Positions 34,956-47,100 of a stretch of 64,000 nt of DNA are shown piece by piece. Position 1 is the stretch's first letter. Each line of letters opens with the position of its first letter. The position numbers and the translations under genes are program-made. Where the stretch lies: positions 3,032,908 through 3,096,907 of the forward strand of contig JALGPY010000033.1 of NCBI GenBank assembly GCA_023055425.1. Direction: 5' to 3'. This DNA comes from Linanthus parryae. Taxonomy: Eukaryota; Streptophyta; Magnoliopsida; Ericales; Polemoniaceae. The notes below the pieces were generated by a model. The model was not told the origin of the DNA. It was given only the letters and a program-made list of their open reading frames with translations, and made no database searches.

Positions 34956-35580
34956 TGTGCACAAGAGATTCCGGCGGGGAGACCTCCGTGTGCACCGTGT
35001 GCAGTGGATCAAGGATCGCACAGGAAGAGTGGGGTTGTGTGTAGGGAGAGAGCAAGTCAGTAGTAATGTCTGAGAGAGAGACAGAGGTTTGGCAGAGCTT
35101 CCGCGTATGGCAGTGTGTCGTCCCTTTGTATGGAAAGGTTAACGATATATATACTGGAGAACATGACCGTTGTAGTGTGGTTAATGCGCCCATTAATGGC
35201 GGCTTAATTAGCTTAACCATAACGGCACGTTCGTCCGAGTATATAGGAACCGTTAGAGCACGTGGTGCGCGAATACCGGAACCGTTACGAGGTTGACCGG
35301 GTTTGACCGGATTGACCGGGTCTAGGGAGCTCGTGCCATAGATCTCTCAAAACAGTTACTAAAGGTCGTGTGCGGGCTTGGCTCGCACGCGACAGGGCTT
35401 ACTCTAGCCTCCAAACCACTAAGTCCCTACAGGTCCCGTGCAGTGGTATGCGAGGGCTCTGTCTCGCAGCCCCCACATGGATCAGCTCGGCTGGTGATCC
35501 AGTGTGTATGGAGCACAATATGGTGTGCTGGATGGCTGCCACGTGGGCAAGATCTGTCATGTCAGAAAGCAGTATCTACA
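34956..35580 (-). repeat. 5' LTR of the Tat element
   Basis: 625 bp, 7 substitutions against 20336-20960. It is followed by target duplication ATAAC at 35581-35585, where the copia LTR resumes. Confidence 0.96.
35144..35320 (-). promoter_or_regulatory. U3 promoter of the Tat 5' LTR
   Basis: On the minus strand, upstream to downstream: three TTGACC boxes on the opposite strand at 9-10-bp spacing (about 35293-35317), several AACGG cores (three as CCGTT on the plus strand near 35167, 35250 and 35282, one on the plus strand near 35221), then a TATATATA box (about 35144-35153). TTGAC is the core of WRKY-bound W boxes, and AACGG is the core of MYB3R-bound mitosis-specific activator elements. Binding is inference from motif matches. 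Confidence 0.5.
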
Positions 35581-35585
35581 ATAAC

Positions 35586-36312
35586 ATATTGGGCACAAGA
35601 GGTTTGTCGGGATCACTGACTATTTATATTAGTTGGGTGGCATGGATGTGTTGCTAGACACCTCTCCATGTTAGTATGAGTTACTACTAACTATATAGAA
35701 ATCTATGGTGTCACACGTCAAATAGAGTAGAGCTAGATTTGGGATTAATTAATATTGATTAATTAATAGAAGGATCATTGTGAAACACCTTGCAAAATTA
35801 GTAGGACTAACTTGCAAGGAAGGGAATAATTCTAGTTCATCTAGAATTAGGAAACTCTTTTATGGAAACAACAAGGAGTTGTTGGAGTATATAAAGGAGG
35901 CTTTAGCTTCCTTCCCACTTAATGTTATTAGACATAAAAAAGAGAGTGGGAGAGAGCAAAAATAGAGTGCAAGAAAAAGCTAGGGCCGAAACCCTAGCCC
36001 GTCCGCCCCCTTTCCCGTCGGCTCAAAGAGGAGGCCGAACCTCCTCTTGTTCCTTGTTGCGGTGATCTTCTTCCCTCTTCCTCCGGGTTCAAGCTAGCAC
36101 TTGTTTGAAGGAAGAATCTAGATATCACCTCTAGACATGGATCAACGTAGAGACGAGAACATCATTCTTCGTGTGATCTCACAAATCAAAAGGTACACAA
36201 CACTATGTCTCTTATCATGTTATGATGTCTCCTCCTGACGATCCATGGTGGGCATTGAAGTAGGAATAAAAGTTTTGTTATTCCGCTGCGTTACCTTCTT
36301 CAAAACCCAACA
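35586..36312 (+). repeat. Copia 3' LTR, second part
   Basis: It resumes directly after the Tat target duplication and ends AAAACCCAACA. It contains the GC-rich stretch (about 35985-36060). Its last 218 bp are the only part still represented in the 5' LTR (5626-5843). Confidence 0.92.
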
Positions 36313-36898
36313 CGGACTGCTAAACAAAGTGGTCCATATCACTTGGCATTTGGTATCTCCGCACCAATCATTTTTTTTCAAAACTATTTTTTAAAAAGAA
36401 AAAAATATATTTTTTTTGGTCAAAAATTTCTAATTTTGGAAGCAACCATGTCGAAATAACTAGAAGTGAAACAAAACATATTACTATCTTAAAATTCGCG
36501 CTCATAGGTAAGAAAATATTTGTCTCGGGATCTTCTAAGTCAAAACGCCCTTACTCTCTCGTCGACAAGATAGCATAGAAACGTAAAGATTCATAGATAC
36601 GTATCACACAACTATAGCAAGCATTTCGATATAAATAAGCAAGAGCATAAAAAATAAGCATGCAAATAAGCAAGTAAAATTTGTACGGTTCACATCTCAA
36701 ATTGCCGTTAATATTTAATCAACAAGTATGGTACAAATCAATATTAATGACAGGTAAGTACCCCAACTCCCGGGGGCTTGTTTACTTTGTTATTACTAAA
36801 TTGGGTTATCCAAATAAATTTTAAATTTTTTAAAACGTGTTATCTTTCTTATTCCCTACTAATGAAAATCGAAAAGTCTCTTTAACTGGAGAACCGAT
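36313..36898 (-). other. Leader-like sequence of a Del-like element
   Basis: AT-rich DNA between the end of the copia LTR and the PBS at 36899-36910. By position it is the 5' internal region of the Del-like element whose 5' LTR is 36913-38645. No coding sequence was seen; poly(A/T) runs lie around 36370-36420. Confidence 0.45.
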
Positions 36899-36910
36899 GC
36901 TCTGATACCA
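36899..36910 (-). other. Primer-binding site of the Del-like element
   Basis: The minus strand reads TGGTATCAGAGC two bases after the LTR end (TTTCA), complementary to initiator-Met tRNA. It shows that the neighbouring LTR is a 5' LTR on the minus strand. Confidence 0.9.
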
Positions 36911-36912
36911 GC

Positions 36913-38645
36913 TGAAACAACCCGAGATCTAGGTTCAGGGTTAAAGAGACAATCGATAAGCAAAAGTAGAAATATAGTTACGGATATTACATTTTATTTA
37001 AGAAATACCACAATCTTGAGAAGATAAATTTACAAATATAATGTGTTTGAAATAATCTATGTTATCTACTAAGTGATCTAACTTAAACTAAACGTCTTCG
37101 TCTCGGTGCGCGTTCCCATCCCCCACCTTGAGTGATGACCTGCGGTTTTAAAATGGTAAAAGCCGATGCAGTTTTGACGAAAATATTAAGTAAAAACTGA
37201 GTAAATACACACTACGACATGTAAAGCAATGAGAGGCACGCAAGAATAGGTTTAAATAAACCAAGAGATTTGAAAAATTAATAAGTAAGAGAGTTGGAAA
37301 TTTAAGAACAATTATATGTAACCACGTAGAAATAACTTTTTAACTTTAAAACTTGAATAAAACACGAGTATTATAGTAATTCATTATCCAGTAGAATCTC
37401 CAAAATAAACAAGTTTCTTTAACTGATAAAAATATTGATTCACGAGGGGCTACTATTTTTCAAATCATTTATTTCGATTAGGGCATATCTAGAGCCACAA
37501 ACAAAATCAATAGAGTAGACAACTTTCTTTCAAGTTCAATTAAACGTTAGTTTTAGCTGAGGCATGTCATGAGCCACTAGCAGCATCGATGTAAACAGAC
37601 GAATCACTAAATAATCACAAAGGGTTCCTTCTAGGGTCTCTCAAACCCTATTTTACCCGAGCGTTAAGGGATCCCATTTCTCAACCCCGCTCACAACATT
37701 AGCTAAAAGGCCTTAAGTGTTGACACCCCCATACCGTAGTGACCCTTACAAGTATAAGTAGCACTCTATAGCTCTATTAACCCCTTGGCCTCAATATCTT
37801 GATACATTTTGGCTCATCGGGGGCGGATTTGTGAACATTAAAGTTCTATCCAATAATAAGAAGCATTGCTTCAATGGTCTTAGCCATAAGAAAATGGAGG
37901 ATCGCTTGGCGCCTCCTATTAATGACAGTACTCTGTACATCGTCCTAAGTCTATTAGAGGTATTTTATTTCTCCTCTTTCACATAACCAGAATCAGAATA
38001 TCAACATTTCACAAGTAATTTACGAGAGTTCTCAAAGGAGATGAATAAAAATAGTTTAACAACATTCGAGTGGAAAACATGCATTCTCATACTTTTTCAT
38101 ATAACAAGCATTCATTTAAAACATCACACACATGCGCACATTTGATATGAAAAGGTCGTACATATGTACTTACCACTGAGATGAAGCACAACCAAACTCA
38201 AGAAACTAAGCCTAGCACTCCAATGACATTGGTTTCTTGGTGAGAAATTATTGGTCGTTGTGGAGTTGGGAGTAGATTGAGATTGTATTTGGGTGAAAAA
38301 GGAGACGAATTTGTAGTGTTGGTGTTGGTGCTGGAGATTGGGGCGGGCCATGGGAGTACTCTCCCATTGGGAGAAGAAGTTGGGGAAGAAGATGACATTA
38401 TTTTAAGTAAAAGACACTTTCACCCCCACTGTTTTGGATAAAAGTCACTTAGCAACCCCCTGAGTTAAATAAAAGACTCTTTATAAAGTAGGGAAAATAC
38501 ATAAAAGCCCCAAACCTTCAATAACTAATAAATTAACTCCCAACCAATAAGAATTTAATACTCAACACTTATAATAATATTATATGAACACCGAATAGTT
38601 ATAGTAATATCATAAATACCCATATTCACAAAACGGGGTATTTCA
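36913..38645 (-). mobile_element. 5' LTR of a Del/Tekay-like element (1733 bp)
   Basis: Minus strand TGAAATACCC ... GTTGTTTCA, with PBS on the internal side. Its two ends match 1620-2047 and 5222-5617. Within it, minus-strand 38398-38198 is open and starts MSSSSPTSSPNGRVLPWP; the same Ser/Thr/Asn-rich reading is seen, with an indel, near 1800-1640 in the other LTR. Confidence 0.85.
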
Positions 38646-39689
38646 GTACATATATCAACCTTCTGTTATAAAGAAAGATACATATATCAACCTTATTTTA
38701 CAATCAGTTAGTGGGTTTGTGTGTGGGGGGGGGGGGGGTGAAATCTGAGTTTTTGTGACCATTCGACCATTGGAATGATGGAATTACTAAAATGCCCATA
38801 CCATCTATTTTGCCCCTTATTCTTAGTGTTGTGATGCACCAGCACCACCACCGCCGCCGCCACCAGTGCAACTGAATCCGCTCCACCAAAGCAACGAAAG
38901 ACAAGATTCAAATTTGAATTCACCATCAAGAACCCCATAAATCTGAACCACCATCAAGAACCTAATTCAAACATATGACCACTGATAACCACCACACAAC
39001 CACCAAACTGAATCACCAACCCCACAATACCACAACAACCAACAAGCCATCTATCTTTCTATTTACACAACCCACATCCAAGATCACCAATCAATAACAA
39101 CCAATACAATATCCAAAGCTTCCTCCTAAAAACCCCAATCTTTAAGCACCCACATCTTCTTCCAATATTGAACCCCATAAAACTCATAGCTTCCTCCAAT
39201 TCCTAAATTGAATCCCAAAAAATTGAATTCATCATCAAGCACGCATAAACCTCCACAGCTTCCTCGCATCCCTAAATTGAACCCGCAATATTTAAGCAAC
39301 CTTCCTCCTGAAAAGTCTGATTAATGGTTCTTGAACCACCTTTCCGGAACCACCTTGCCTCAGCAGAACCACGTCACCGAAAAACGACAATAACAAGCTG
39401 AACCTGAACCCAGTTGCGCGCATACCCATCCCATGATCGAACAGAACAACCACCAAACTTCCTTGTTCAAAAATGCCATTAACGGTGTTGAACCAAAACC
39501 ACTTATGTTAGATCGAGAGGGAGGGAGAGAGACATATAGGCAGAACTAGACAGAGAGGGATCCTACTGAGATCCAATAATATGTCCTTGAGTTGCTTCAA
39601 TTTGTTATTCTGTAAGTGTTGGGTTCGATTGGATGGGTTTTAGGTTTTATTGCGAGTCTCGAGTTGTTGGTGGTCGGTAGTTGCGATGA
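38646..39689. other. Flanking DNA left of the chromodomain element, with G13 run
   Basis: It begins with a short duplication of ACATATATCAACC (about 38650 and 38690), then a 13-base G run (38725-38737) that could form a quadruplex, a CACCACCGCCGCC-type triplet repeat (about 38838-38865), and AT-rich DNA with many ACCACCA/CATCAAGAACC motifs. No convincing gene was seen. It is continuous with 53446 across the insertion. Confidence 0.5.
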
Positions 39690-40190
39690 TGTCAGGTAAA
39701 GAATAGGAGTGGCTGAAGTGAAAGAAAGAGGAAACTAATGACCTATAATACGGACTGAAGTTAACTCAGTCCTAAACTAATGACATGAAATAACTAAGAG
39801 CAGCTACCGTTGGATGAAGAAGGTGCGTTGATCTGGACCGTTGAAGCGGTGTAACCTTTGGGTTTGAATAGGTTACGTGGGACGGCATCGTTTCACGTAC
39901 AGGGTGCCACGAGGGTCTGAGCTGGTTAATTGGCGAACGCTGATTGGTCGGCGCGTGTCACCGCTTGCTGAGGTGGCTTGGTCGTTACTAGCTTTAGTTA
40001 ATTCATATTAGCATGTGTTCTTTTGTTAATTTCACTTGGACCCCTGCCCTGTATAAATTCTCATCTTCTTCCTCATTTGAGGGTTATGAAAAATTATCAA
40101 TCCAATTCCTCTTTCTGTCTCAATCTTCTTCTTCCTCTAAATTCACCGGAGAAATCTCCAATTCAGGTCAGGAACAGCTCGTTCCTGACA
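39690..40190 (+). repeat. 5' LTR of the chromodomain element
   Basis: 501 bp. It contains a ~54-bp segment (about 39822-39875, around GATCTGGACCGTTGAAG) absent from the 447-bp 3' LTR. Confidence 0.93.
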
Positions 40191-40193
40191 AAT

Positions 40194-40205
40194 CGGTATC
40201 AGAGC
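40194..40205 (+). other. Primer-binding site of the chromodomain element
   Basis: CGGTATCAGAGC, three bases after the LTR end; it matches the initiator-Met PBS except for the first base. Confidence 0.8.
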
Positions 40206-40232
40206 TTCTCTTCCCTATGCATGCTCAGATCT

Positions 40233-41395
40233 ATGGGTCAAAGAAAGCTAAATTCCACGGCAAAAATTGATTCCATTGATGGAGTGGTTAGCCACCTACA
40301 TGAGGTGAATGAGACGATTCTCGAGCTCTGCCTTGGCTACGAGGAGTTAAGGCCTTTCCATGACCTAATCCATGGACAATTAGTGCAGCTGAGTCAGATT
40401 GGAGAACTCAGAAATGGCTAAGAAGAGCTCAAAGAAGAACTCAAGAAGCTGGCTAATTGTATGAATGTAATGGCCAATCAAAAGGAGAAGGAAATGATGG
40501 AGGATTCTAGCTCCGCAAATAGACCTCATGCGAGCTTGTTGGAAAGAAATAAAGCTCCAGCACAGTCTAATGGACCTCCATTTCACTCCAAAACTCCGAA
40601 GAGGAGCCATGACCAGTTTAGTGAGGTACCTAGGGTTTCTCCCCATTTTTCACTTCCCATAACTAAAGTTGAATTTCAAAAGTTTTATTGTTCAGATCCA
40701 TTAGGTTGGATACTGAAGGATAACAGATATTTCAGCTTCATCAATTGAATGATTTGCAAAAACTCATACTAGTATCCCTGAACTTAAGTGGTGAAGCAGA
40801 GAGTTGGTTTGGACCTGAATTTGAAACATTAGAGAACATAACTTGGAAGGATTTTTGTGAATATGTGTGTGAAGAATTCCTTGAACCAGGTCATGAAAAT
40901 GTTTTTTCTGAGTTACAAAAGTTAACAGAAAGGATGTGTGATGGAATTCCAAACAAAGTTTTACACTCTTAGGCCAAGGGTGAAAGCATTATTCCCTTGG
41001 ACTAATGACAAGTACTTCATGAAAACATTTTAAGGAGGTTTGAAATTAGAGATAAGAATCCAAGTGCAACAACTAGCCCCTACTAGCTTGGCTCAAGCCA
41101 AGGTTATGGCTAGGTTACAAGAGGTATGTTGTAATCAAAATCAAGAAAACTTGGTGCAAACTGTAACTAGCATGATGAAAAATACTTCCAAAAGTACCAT
41201 CCTCAAATCTTACACTCCCAACAGTACTGAGATGAAGAGTGTTGTGACACCACCAATGCCATTTAAGAATCTCACTCAAGTAGAAATGAAGGAGAGAAGA
41301 GCAAAGAATCTTTGTTATTTCTGTGAGGAAAGGTATGTACCAGGAAATAAGTGTAAGAAACCACAATTGTTTCTCATTTCTGGTGATGAATAAGT
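40233..41395 (+). pseudogene. gag of the chromodomain element, broken
   Basis: ATG 40233 (MGQRKLNSTAK) opens a coiled-coil-like N-terminus. An in-frame TAA at 40419, a frameshift near 40730 (DPLGWIL... then LNDLQKLILVSLNLSGEAESWF) and a TAG near 40970 break it. The zinc knuckle reads CYFCEERYVPGNKC, with Asn where the zinc-binding His is expected. A duplication of about 24 bp (about 41346-41369 and 41388-41411) adds further stops at the end. Confidence 0.85.
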
Positions 41396-41447
41396 GTAAG
41401 AAACCACAATTGAACATGAAGAAAACCTGGATTCTCATGTTGAAATA

Positions 41448-41905
41448 ATGGAGCCACCTGAAATGGAGATATTGCTGAATGCCATTACTGTTAATAGTGG
41501 GGCTCAGACCATCAGACTACAAGTATTTGCGGGAAAACAAAGAGTGTGTGTTCTCCTTGACTCGGGAAGTAAACATAACTTCATAGACAAAGACACAACT
41601 AAAAATTTCAAAGTGAAGCTATTTCTAGCAATGTCATGAGACTGACTATAGAAAATGGAAGTCAAATTGAAAGCTGTGGTATCTTCCCTGGGGTGAAGTT
41701 AAAGCTAAAAGGGCAAGTTATTGAAACTGATATGAGAGTCATCCCTCTTGGTGGTTGTGATATGGTGTTAGGAGTGCAGTGTCTCAAGGAAGTCATTCCT
41801 GTCAACATAGACTTCAAGGAAATGACTGTAACTGTGAATCTGGGTGACAAAGCAGTACAATTCAAGGCTCACAGAGAAGAACTCCAGTATAAAGCTGCAA
41901 ATTAA
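41448..41905 (+). pseudogene. Protease of the chromodomain element, broken
   Basis: The aspartic protease active site is VLLDSGSKHNFID (Asp codon 41558-41560). A frameshift near 41630 moves the second half, containing CDMVLGVQCL, into another frame, which ends at a TAA at 41903-41905. Confidence 0.85.
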
Positions 41906-42588
41906 ATTTCTATACAGTTATATTGTGCCAAGAATGAACGTGTGACAGTACGGCAATTGTTTAACATCAGTTTCACTGAATATGGAGAAGTGACCAAATT
42001 ACCTATGGAGTTTAGGCAGGTATTGGATAAGTACCAACAAGTGTTTGAAGAACCAAAAAATTTACCACCCCAAAGAAGTCATGATCATCACATTCCTCTC
42101 AAGGAAGGTGCCAAGTCTGTGTGTCTCAGACCTTATAGGTATCATCATGTGCAGAAAACTAAGATTGAGAATCTAGTAGAAGAGATGTTGGATAATGGGG
42201 TAATTCAGCACAATTCAAGTTCTTTTGCTTCTCCTGTTCTATTGGTAAAAAAGAACGATGGCTCTTGGAGATTTTATGTTGATTACAGGGGGCTAAATTT
42301 GGTTACTATCAAAGACAAGTTTCCCATTCCCATTATTGATGAACTTTTAGATGAGTTACATGGTGCTAGCTGCTTCTCTAAACTAGACCTCAGAGATGGA
42401 TATCATCAAGTAAAGTTGGCACAAGAAGACACTCACAAAACTACTTTCAGAACACATGAGGGGTTGTATGAGTTCAGGGTCATGCCATTTCGTTTGAAAA
42501 ATGCACCAGCCACTTTTCAAAGTTTGAGGAATAAGGTCTTCAAGCCCTTTCTAAGAAATTTTTTACTAGTCTTCTTTGATGACATCTT
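41906..42588 (+). pseudogene. Reverse transcriptase of the chromodomain element, N-terminal part
   Basis: Open for 219 codons: HHIPLKEGAKS, NDGSWRFYVDYRGLN, FSKLDLRDGYHQVKL and VMPFRLKNAPATFQ. It reaches the catalytic box as LLVFFDDI, where the nested element begins. Target duplication ATCTT is 42584-42588. The remaining part starts at 50743. Confidence 0.93.
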
Positions 42589-44151
42589 TGTAGGGTTTTG
42601 ATTCATGGATCGCACAACGGAAGCATAATCAAACATAAAACCATGCAAAGCCCTCCAAGGATCACAAGTCAAGAGACATAACGATGGTAAGGGTTAGAAA
42701 TCATAAACACACCTTAGGGTTCTCCTTTGATGACTTCAAACGCGAATAGTGTCACGTCTCTACGGTTGATCCACGCCTAGAGGTGAGATCTAGATCCTCC
42801 AAATCCATGTGCTAGCTAGGAAGAATGGAGGAGGAAGAAGAAATCGCCAACAATGGAGTGCCAAGAGGTGGGGCGGCTCCCTTTAGGCCGACGGGTAGGG
42901 GGCGGTGGTCCCAAGGGGTTTCGGCCCTCAATGGGACTTGCTCTCTCCTTGCTTTGTTCTCTCCTTTCTTCTATCAAATAGATGTGTGGTGTGTAGAGAG
43001 AAATATAAGCTAGGAGTGTTCGTTATATAGTCCAACAACTCCTTGTCCTACTACATAAAGAACCCCTCATAATCCTACTCAAGTTCGGATTAGTCCCTTT
43101 TGCAAAATAGTCCTTATCATGTCAATACATGGATTAGTTCTATTTGCAAATTAATCCTAATCATGTCTCTACATGAATTAGGCCACCTTGGCAAATCCTA
43201 ATCATGTCTATACATGGATTAGTCCAACTTGCATATTAGTCCTACTAAGTTAGCAAGTTGTTGCGATTTGATCCTTTTAATTAATTAATCATATTAATTA
43301 ATTAATTCCCAAGTCTAGTTCACCCCTATATGGCGTGTGACCCCATAGGTTCTATTTAGTTGGTAGTAACTATTTACTAATATGGAGCGGCCTCTAGAAA
43401 GACATCCATTCTAGCCAACAAGTAGAATAGTCATCATGACAAACCTTGTGCAAGTATTTTTCTCATCCATTTGTCCCAATATCCGGATTGAACACGAGAC
43501 ATACAAGTCACACTCGTATATCCAATTTATAGTTTCTCGATCCTGGGAATAGCCTTATTCGTGCAAATAACATCAATATCCCATATTGATTTATTTGAGT
43601 CTGGCCAGACATTTTATAAGCACTATCCCTCGAGTGGCCTAGGATATTTGCTCCCGTTATGTGGGAGGGACAAATTCTATCTACGTCCACTACGATCTCT
43701 AAGCTTGCTTCTTATTGTATCCAGTACACGCCTTTATAACTACCCAGTTACGGTGTAGCGTTTAACACTACCAAGATCACAATAATCCACAACTAGAATA
43801 TCTAGTGACTTCAAGTCTAAGGATGACAATACCGTTGCACCGCGAGAAGCACTTGTGACTTAACATAACGTGTATGTAGCCTTCTCGGAGATGGGTCAAT
43901 CCAGTATGCCATTACTCCTAATACATACCCATGTGTTGGATCATGATATCTCCATATCAATCCAACCCCATACTAGTCTATAGATGATTTGTCCTATAAA
44001 TCATTATAATCGACTAGGGATATTTAAGAATATAACACTTATATTCTAAGGACTTCATTCATGTTAACATATCTCCATATCGATAACATAATGAATCGTA
44101 AATCCATAAATGTCACAATTAATTGATTGCCTCTAGGGCACAATTCCATCA
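42589..44151 (-). repeat. 3' LTR of nested copia-type copy 2
   Basis: 1563 bp, PPT-adjacent; its inner end is CCATCA instead of CCAACA on the plus strand. Confidence 0.95.
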
Positions 44152-47100
44152 GTCTCCCACTTGCACTAGAGTCAATCTCCTGCATCATATGCCTATTGAT
44201 CTAGCGCGTCCCTCCACGCTTCTGCTGCGTAGGGGCGAGACATATGCTGGAACCTTGCAAATATTCACATCTCCTCCATCAACAATTTGATTGAGATTGA
44301 ATATTCTGAGTAAATGCATCTTATGCATTAATTTTCTCAGTCCTCTTTGTTAGAACCAGTGACTGAATCTTGCCTGGAACCTTTCCAGCTCACAGTCGCT
44401 CCCACTAAGGCAAAACACAAATCTCGACTTTGTAATCTGAAATCTTCTTTGTTAGATTCGAACTTCGCATCACTGTAACCCCTTACAGCAAACTCTTCAT
44501 ATTATCTATTTATCAAAAATTCATCCTTAGTGCTTCTCAAGTACTAAAGGATAATCTTGATATTTTATCCCGTGACTCTCACCCGGATTTGACTGGTATA
44601 TTTGTGTCATGCCTTATGACACATCTGGTCTAGCACATTCCATGGCGTATCTCGTGAATCTAATTCATACGGTCCATTCCCAATCTAATTGGAAAGACAA
44701 TTAGCCTTCCAAAGACTAATTCCATGTGACATGGGTAAGAATCAATATTCTTTTCACGTTGAACCATTTCAACACCTTTGTCAATTTATGTACTATGAGT
44801 TAAGCTATACAACCATCTTGATCTACCTCAATAGATCTTCACAAGTTGCTTCGCTTAAGTCTACCATTAGAAAGTCAACTCCCTAGTCAATCTACGTAAG
44901 ACTGCCAAGTAGGGGCAACATTCCCAATGATTAAGTATGTCTCCACATACAAGACCAGAAAAATAACTGTGCTCCCACTGACCTTCTTGTAAACAGAAGT
45001 CTCATCTTCAATTTTGATAGAATCAAACTCCTTTGATTGCATCATCAATTCGAAGAGTCCAACTCCTAGAAGCTTGATCAAATCTATAAATAGATTGCTA
45101 CAAGCAAGATGTGAATGGATTTAAGCATCACAATTGGGGAAAGATTTTGTCATAGTCTATACTATGAGCTCACATGAAATCCCTTTCCTACCAATTTTCC
45201 TCATAACCCACTTGCACCTTTTAGGTGGTTCCAACAAAGTCCATACTTCGTTGGTATACATGGATTCCATTTTGTATCTCATGGCTCCAAGCCATTTCTG
45301 AGAGTATGGCCACACGTGGCCATCTCATAGGTTGTAGGCTCATCTTGATGAGCAATATATCAGGGGTTATGAGAAATCCTTATTTCTCTAGTTTCTTGAT
45401 ATATCCTACCTAACCTACGAGGTTCTTGTGTTTTCTGAGTAGGTTGCTCCACAACACCTTGTGATCCTGCTCATGTTCCATCAAAAGGATCAATGTTTTG
45501 TTGTGGTTCTTGAACTTCTTCAAGTTCTAATGTCCTCCCACTGTTTCTTTTAGAGACAATCTCTACCTTAGAAACATTGTGGTTCGAGCAACAAACAGTT
45601 TGTTCTCGATTGGGTTGTAGAAATAATATCCTTTTCAGGATATCCCACATAACATTTATCCGACTTGGGTCCAAGTTTGTTTTGTAAACTCTTTTACATA
45701 AACGTCATGACCCCAAATCTTTATGAATGACATACTAGGACACTTCCTAGTCCATATCTCATATGGCGTTATTCATATTTCGTTTTTGATGGAACAAGGT
45801 TAAGGGAAAAATTTGCTGTAATTAGAACATAGCACCAAAAGTAAACTGGAAGTTCTGTTTGACTCATCATGGACCGAACCGTGTTCTACACGGTTTGAAC
45901 TCTCTTTTTAGACACGCCAAAACCACGTGGCGTGCTAGGTAGAGCGAGTTTTGGATCATATCCAACACTCCCATAGATTCTTGTCAAACTCTTGGCTCAA
46001 GTACTCTCTTCTATGATCCAATCGTAGAGCCCTAATACTTTTGCCAAGTTGGTTCTCTACTTAATTCCTAAATACTTTGAAGAATTCAAAGGATTCTGAT
46101 TTGTTTCTTCATAAGATACACAAATCCATATTTCCATAATCCTATAAGTAAATATGATGAAGTACTGAAAACCATCTTTAGCATTTGTGCTTAGCGGCCT
46201 TCATACATCAATATGTATGATTCCCAAAAGATCATATCTTTGCCTAATAAGTCTTACATGTCTCATATGATTAAATAATCAAATGAGTTCCAGATATCCA
46301 TCCACATGGATTTCTAGATATGTATTTCTTATTTAAGAGGCCTAAACAATAATGCTAAAGATAAGTGAAGTTCATATCATTATATGCAAACCTCTAGGTA
46401 TTAATGTTATAGATGAAATTATCATGATCATGGATATAGAATCCACTTAGACAAAATTGCATTACAATAATGCATATCATAATAAATGGAACAACATTTG
46501 TCCTTTATTATGATAAGGAGCTTTCTTGTCCAAACAAGAAACTATGATAATGGTCCTACTCATAGTAGGGACATTATCGATTTTGTCTAATTCATGAACA
46601 ATTTCTTAAAGGTAGAAATAATTCCCTACGGCTTTTCAGCAACCCTTTACTTCATAGCCCCACGTGTAGGATTATTTCTTCCTTTTCAAATTGTCTTCGT
46701 CTCTTGAGATCCTCCACACTTCCATAAATGTGAGATCCTCATCTAGTATCATATACTTATGATGATGAGATAGACACATTGATTTCTATAACAAAATACC
46801 CAAATCGGAATTCATAATTCCTTTATTATTTACTTCCAGGTATTTTGGGTAGTTTCTCTTCCTCTACACCACCTTTGGGACATTGAGGCAACTTGGTTTC
46901 TAGCAACAAGCTTGCTTTATACAATGGGGTCGGCGCAAACAATTTGCCCTTACCCATGCTGTTAACCATTAACAGCTTTGCCCATGCCCATTATGAGTGT
47001 TTTGTTTAGTGAATTTTTCAATCATATTGAGTAAATCAACTTTAAAACAAAACTATAATTGCATCCAATGCAATTCTTGGTCCACTTGGGTGAATAACCG

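Larger units (their letters stand above)
20336..35580 (-). mobile_element. Tat-clade Ty3/gypsy retrotransposon with antisense PMD gene
   Basis: A 15,245-bp element with 625-bp LTRs (7 mismatches, about 1.1%) and target duplication ATAAC (20331-20335, 35581-35585). Minus-strand order: 5' LTR, PBS, gag, protease, RT, RNase H, a second RNase H, integrase, then 7.6 kb of extra DNA, PPT and 3' LTR. A dual RNase H and a large post-integrase region with an antisense ORF are hallmarks of the Tat clade (Retand/Grande-type relatives). The gag-pol frame is a single frame broken by a few stops and one frameshift. The extra region carries the PMD gene, a second candidate transcript and a tandem array. Confidence 0.95.
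5626..36312 (+). mobile_element. Ty1/copia retrotransposon, decayed, hosting two nested elements
   Basis: A plus-strand copia element with the order gag, protease, integrase, RT, RNase H. It has a remnant 5' LTR (5626-5843), an initiator-Met PBS (5845-5857), a PPT (19620-19635) and a 1427-bp 3' LTR split in two. Nested insertions at 9828-18031 and 20336-35580 account for most of its apparent 30.7-kb span; without them it is about 7.2 kb. LTRs begin TGTTGG and end CCAACA. Coding frames contain many stops, nearly all in one otherwise continuous frame, so it is dead but recognisable. The left end is truncated, so no target duplication can be assessed. Confidence 0.9.

Noticed and set aside
5626..36312. 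A single giant 30-kb element
   Set aside because: Target duplications CATAG and ATAAC and paired LTRs show that two later insertions make up most of the span.
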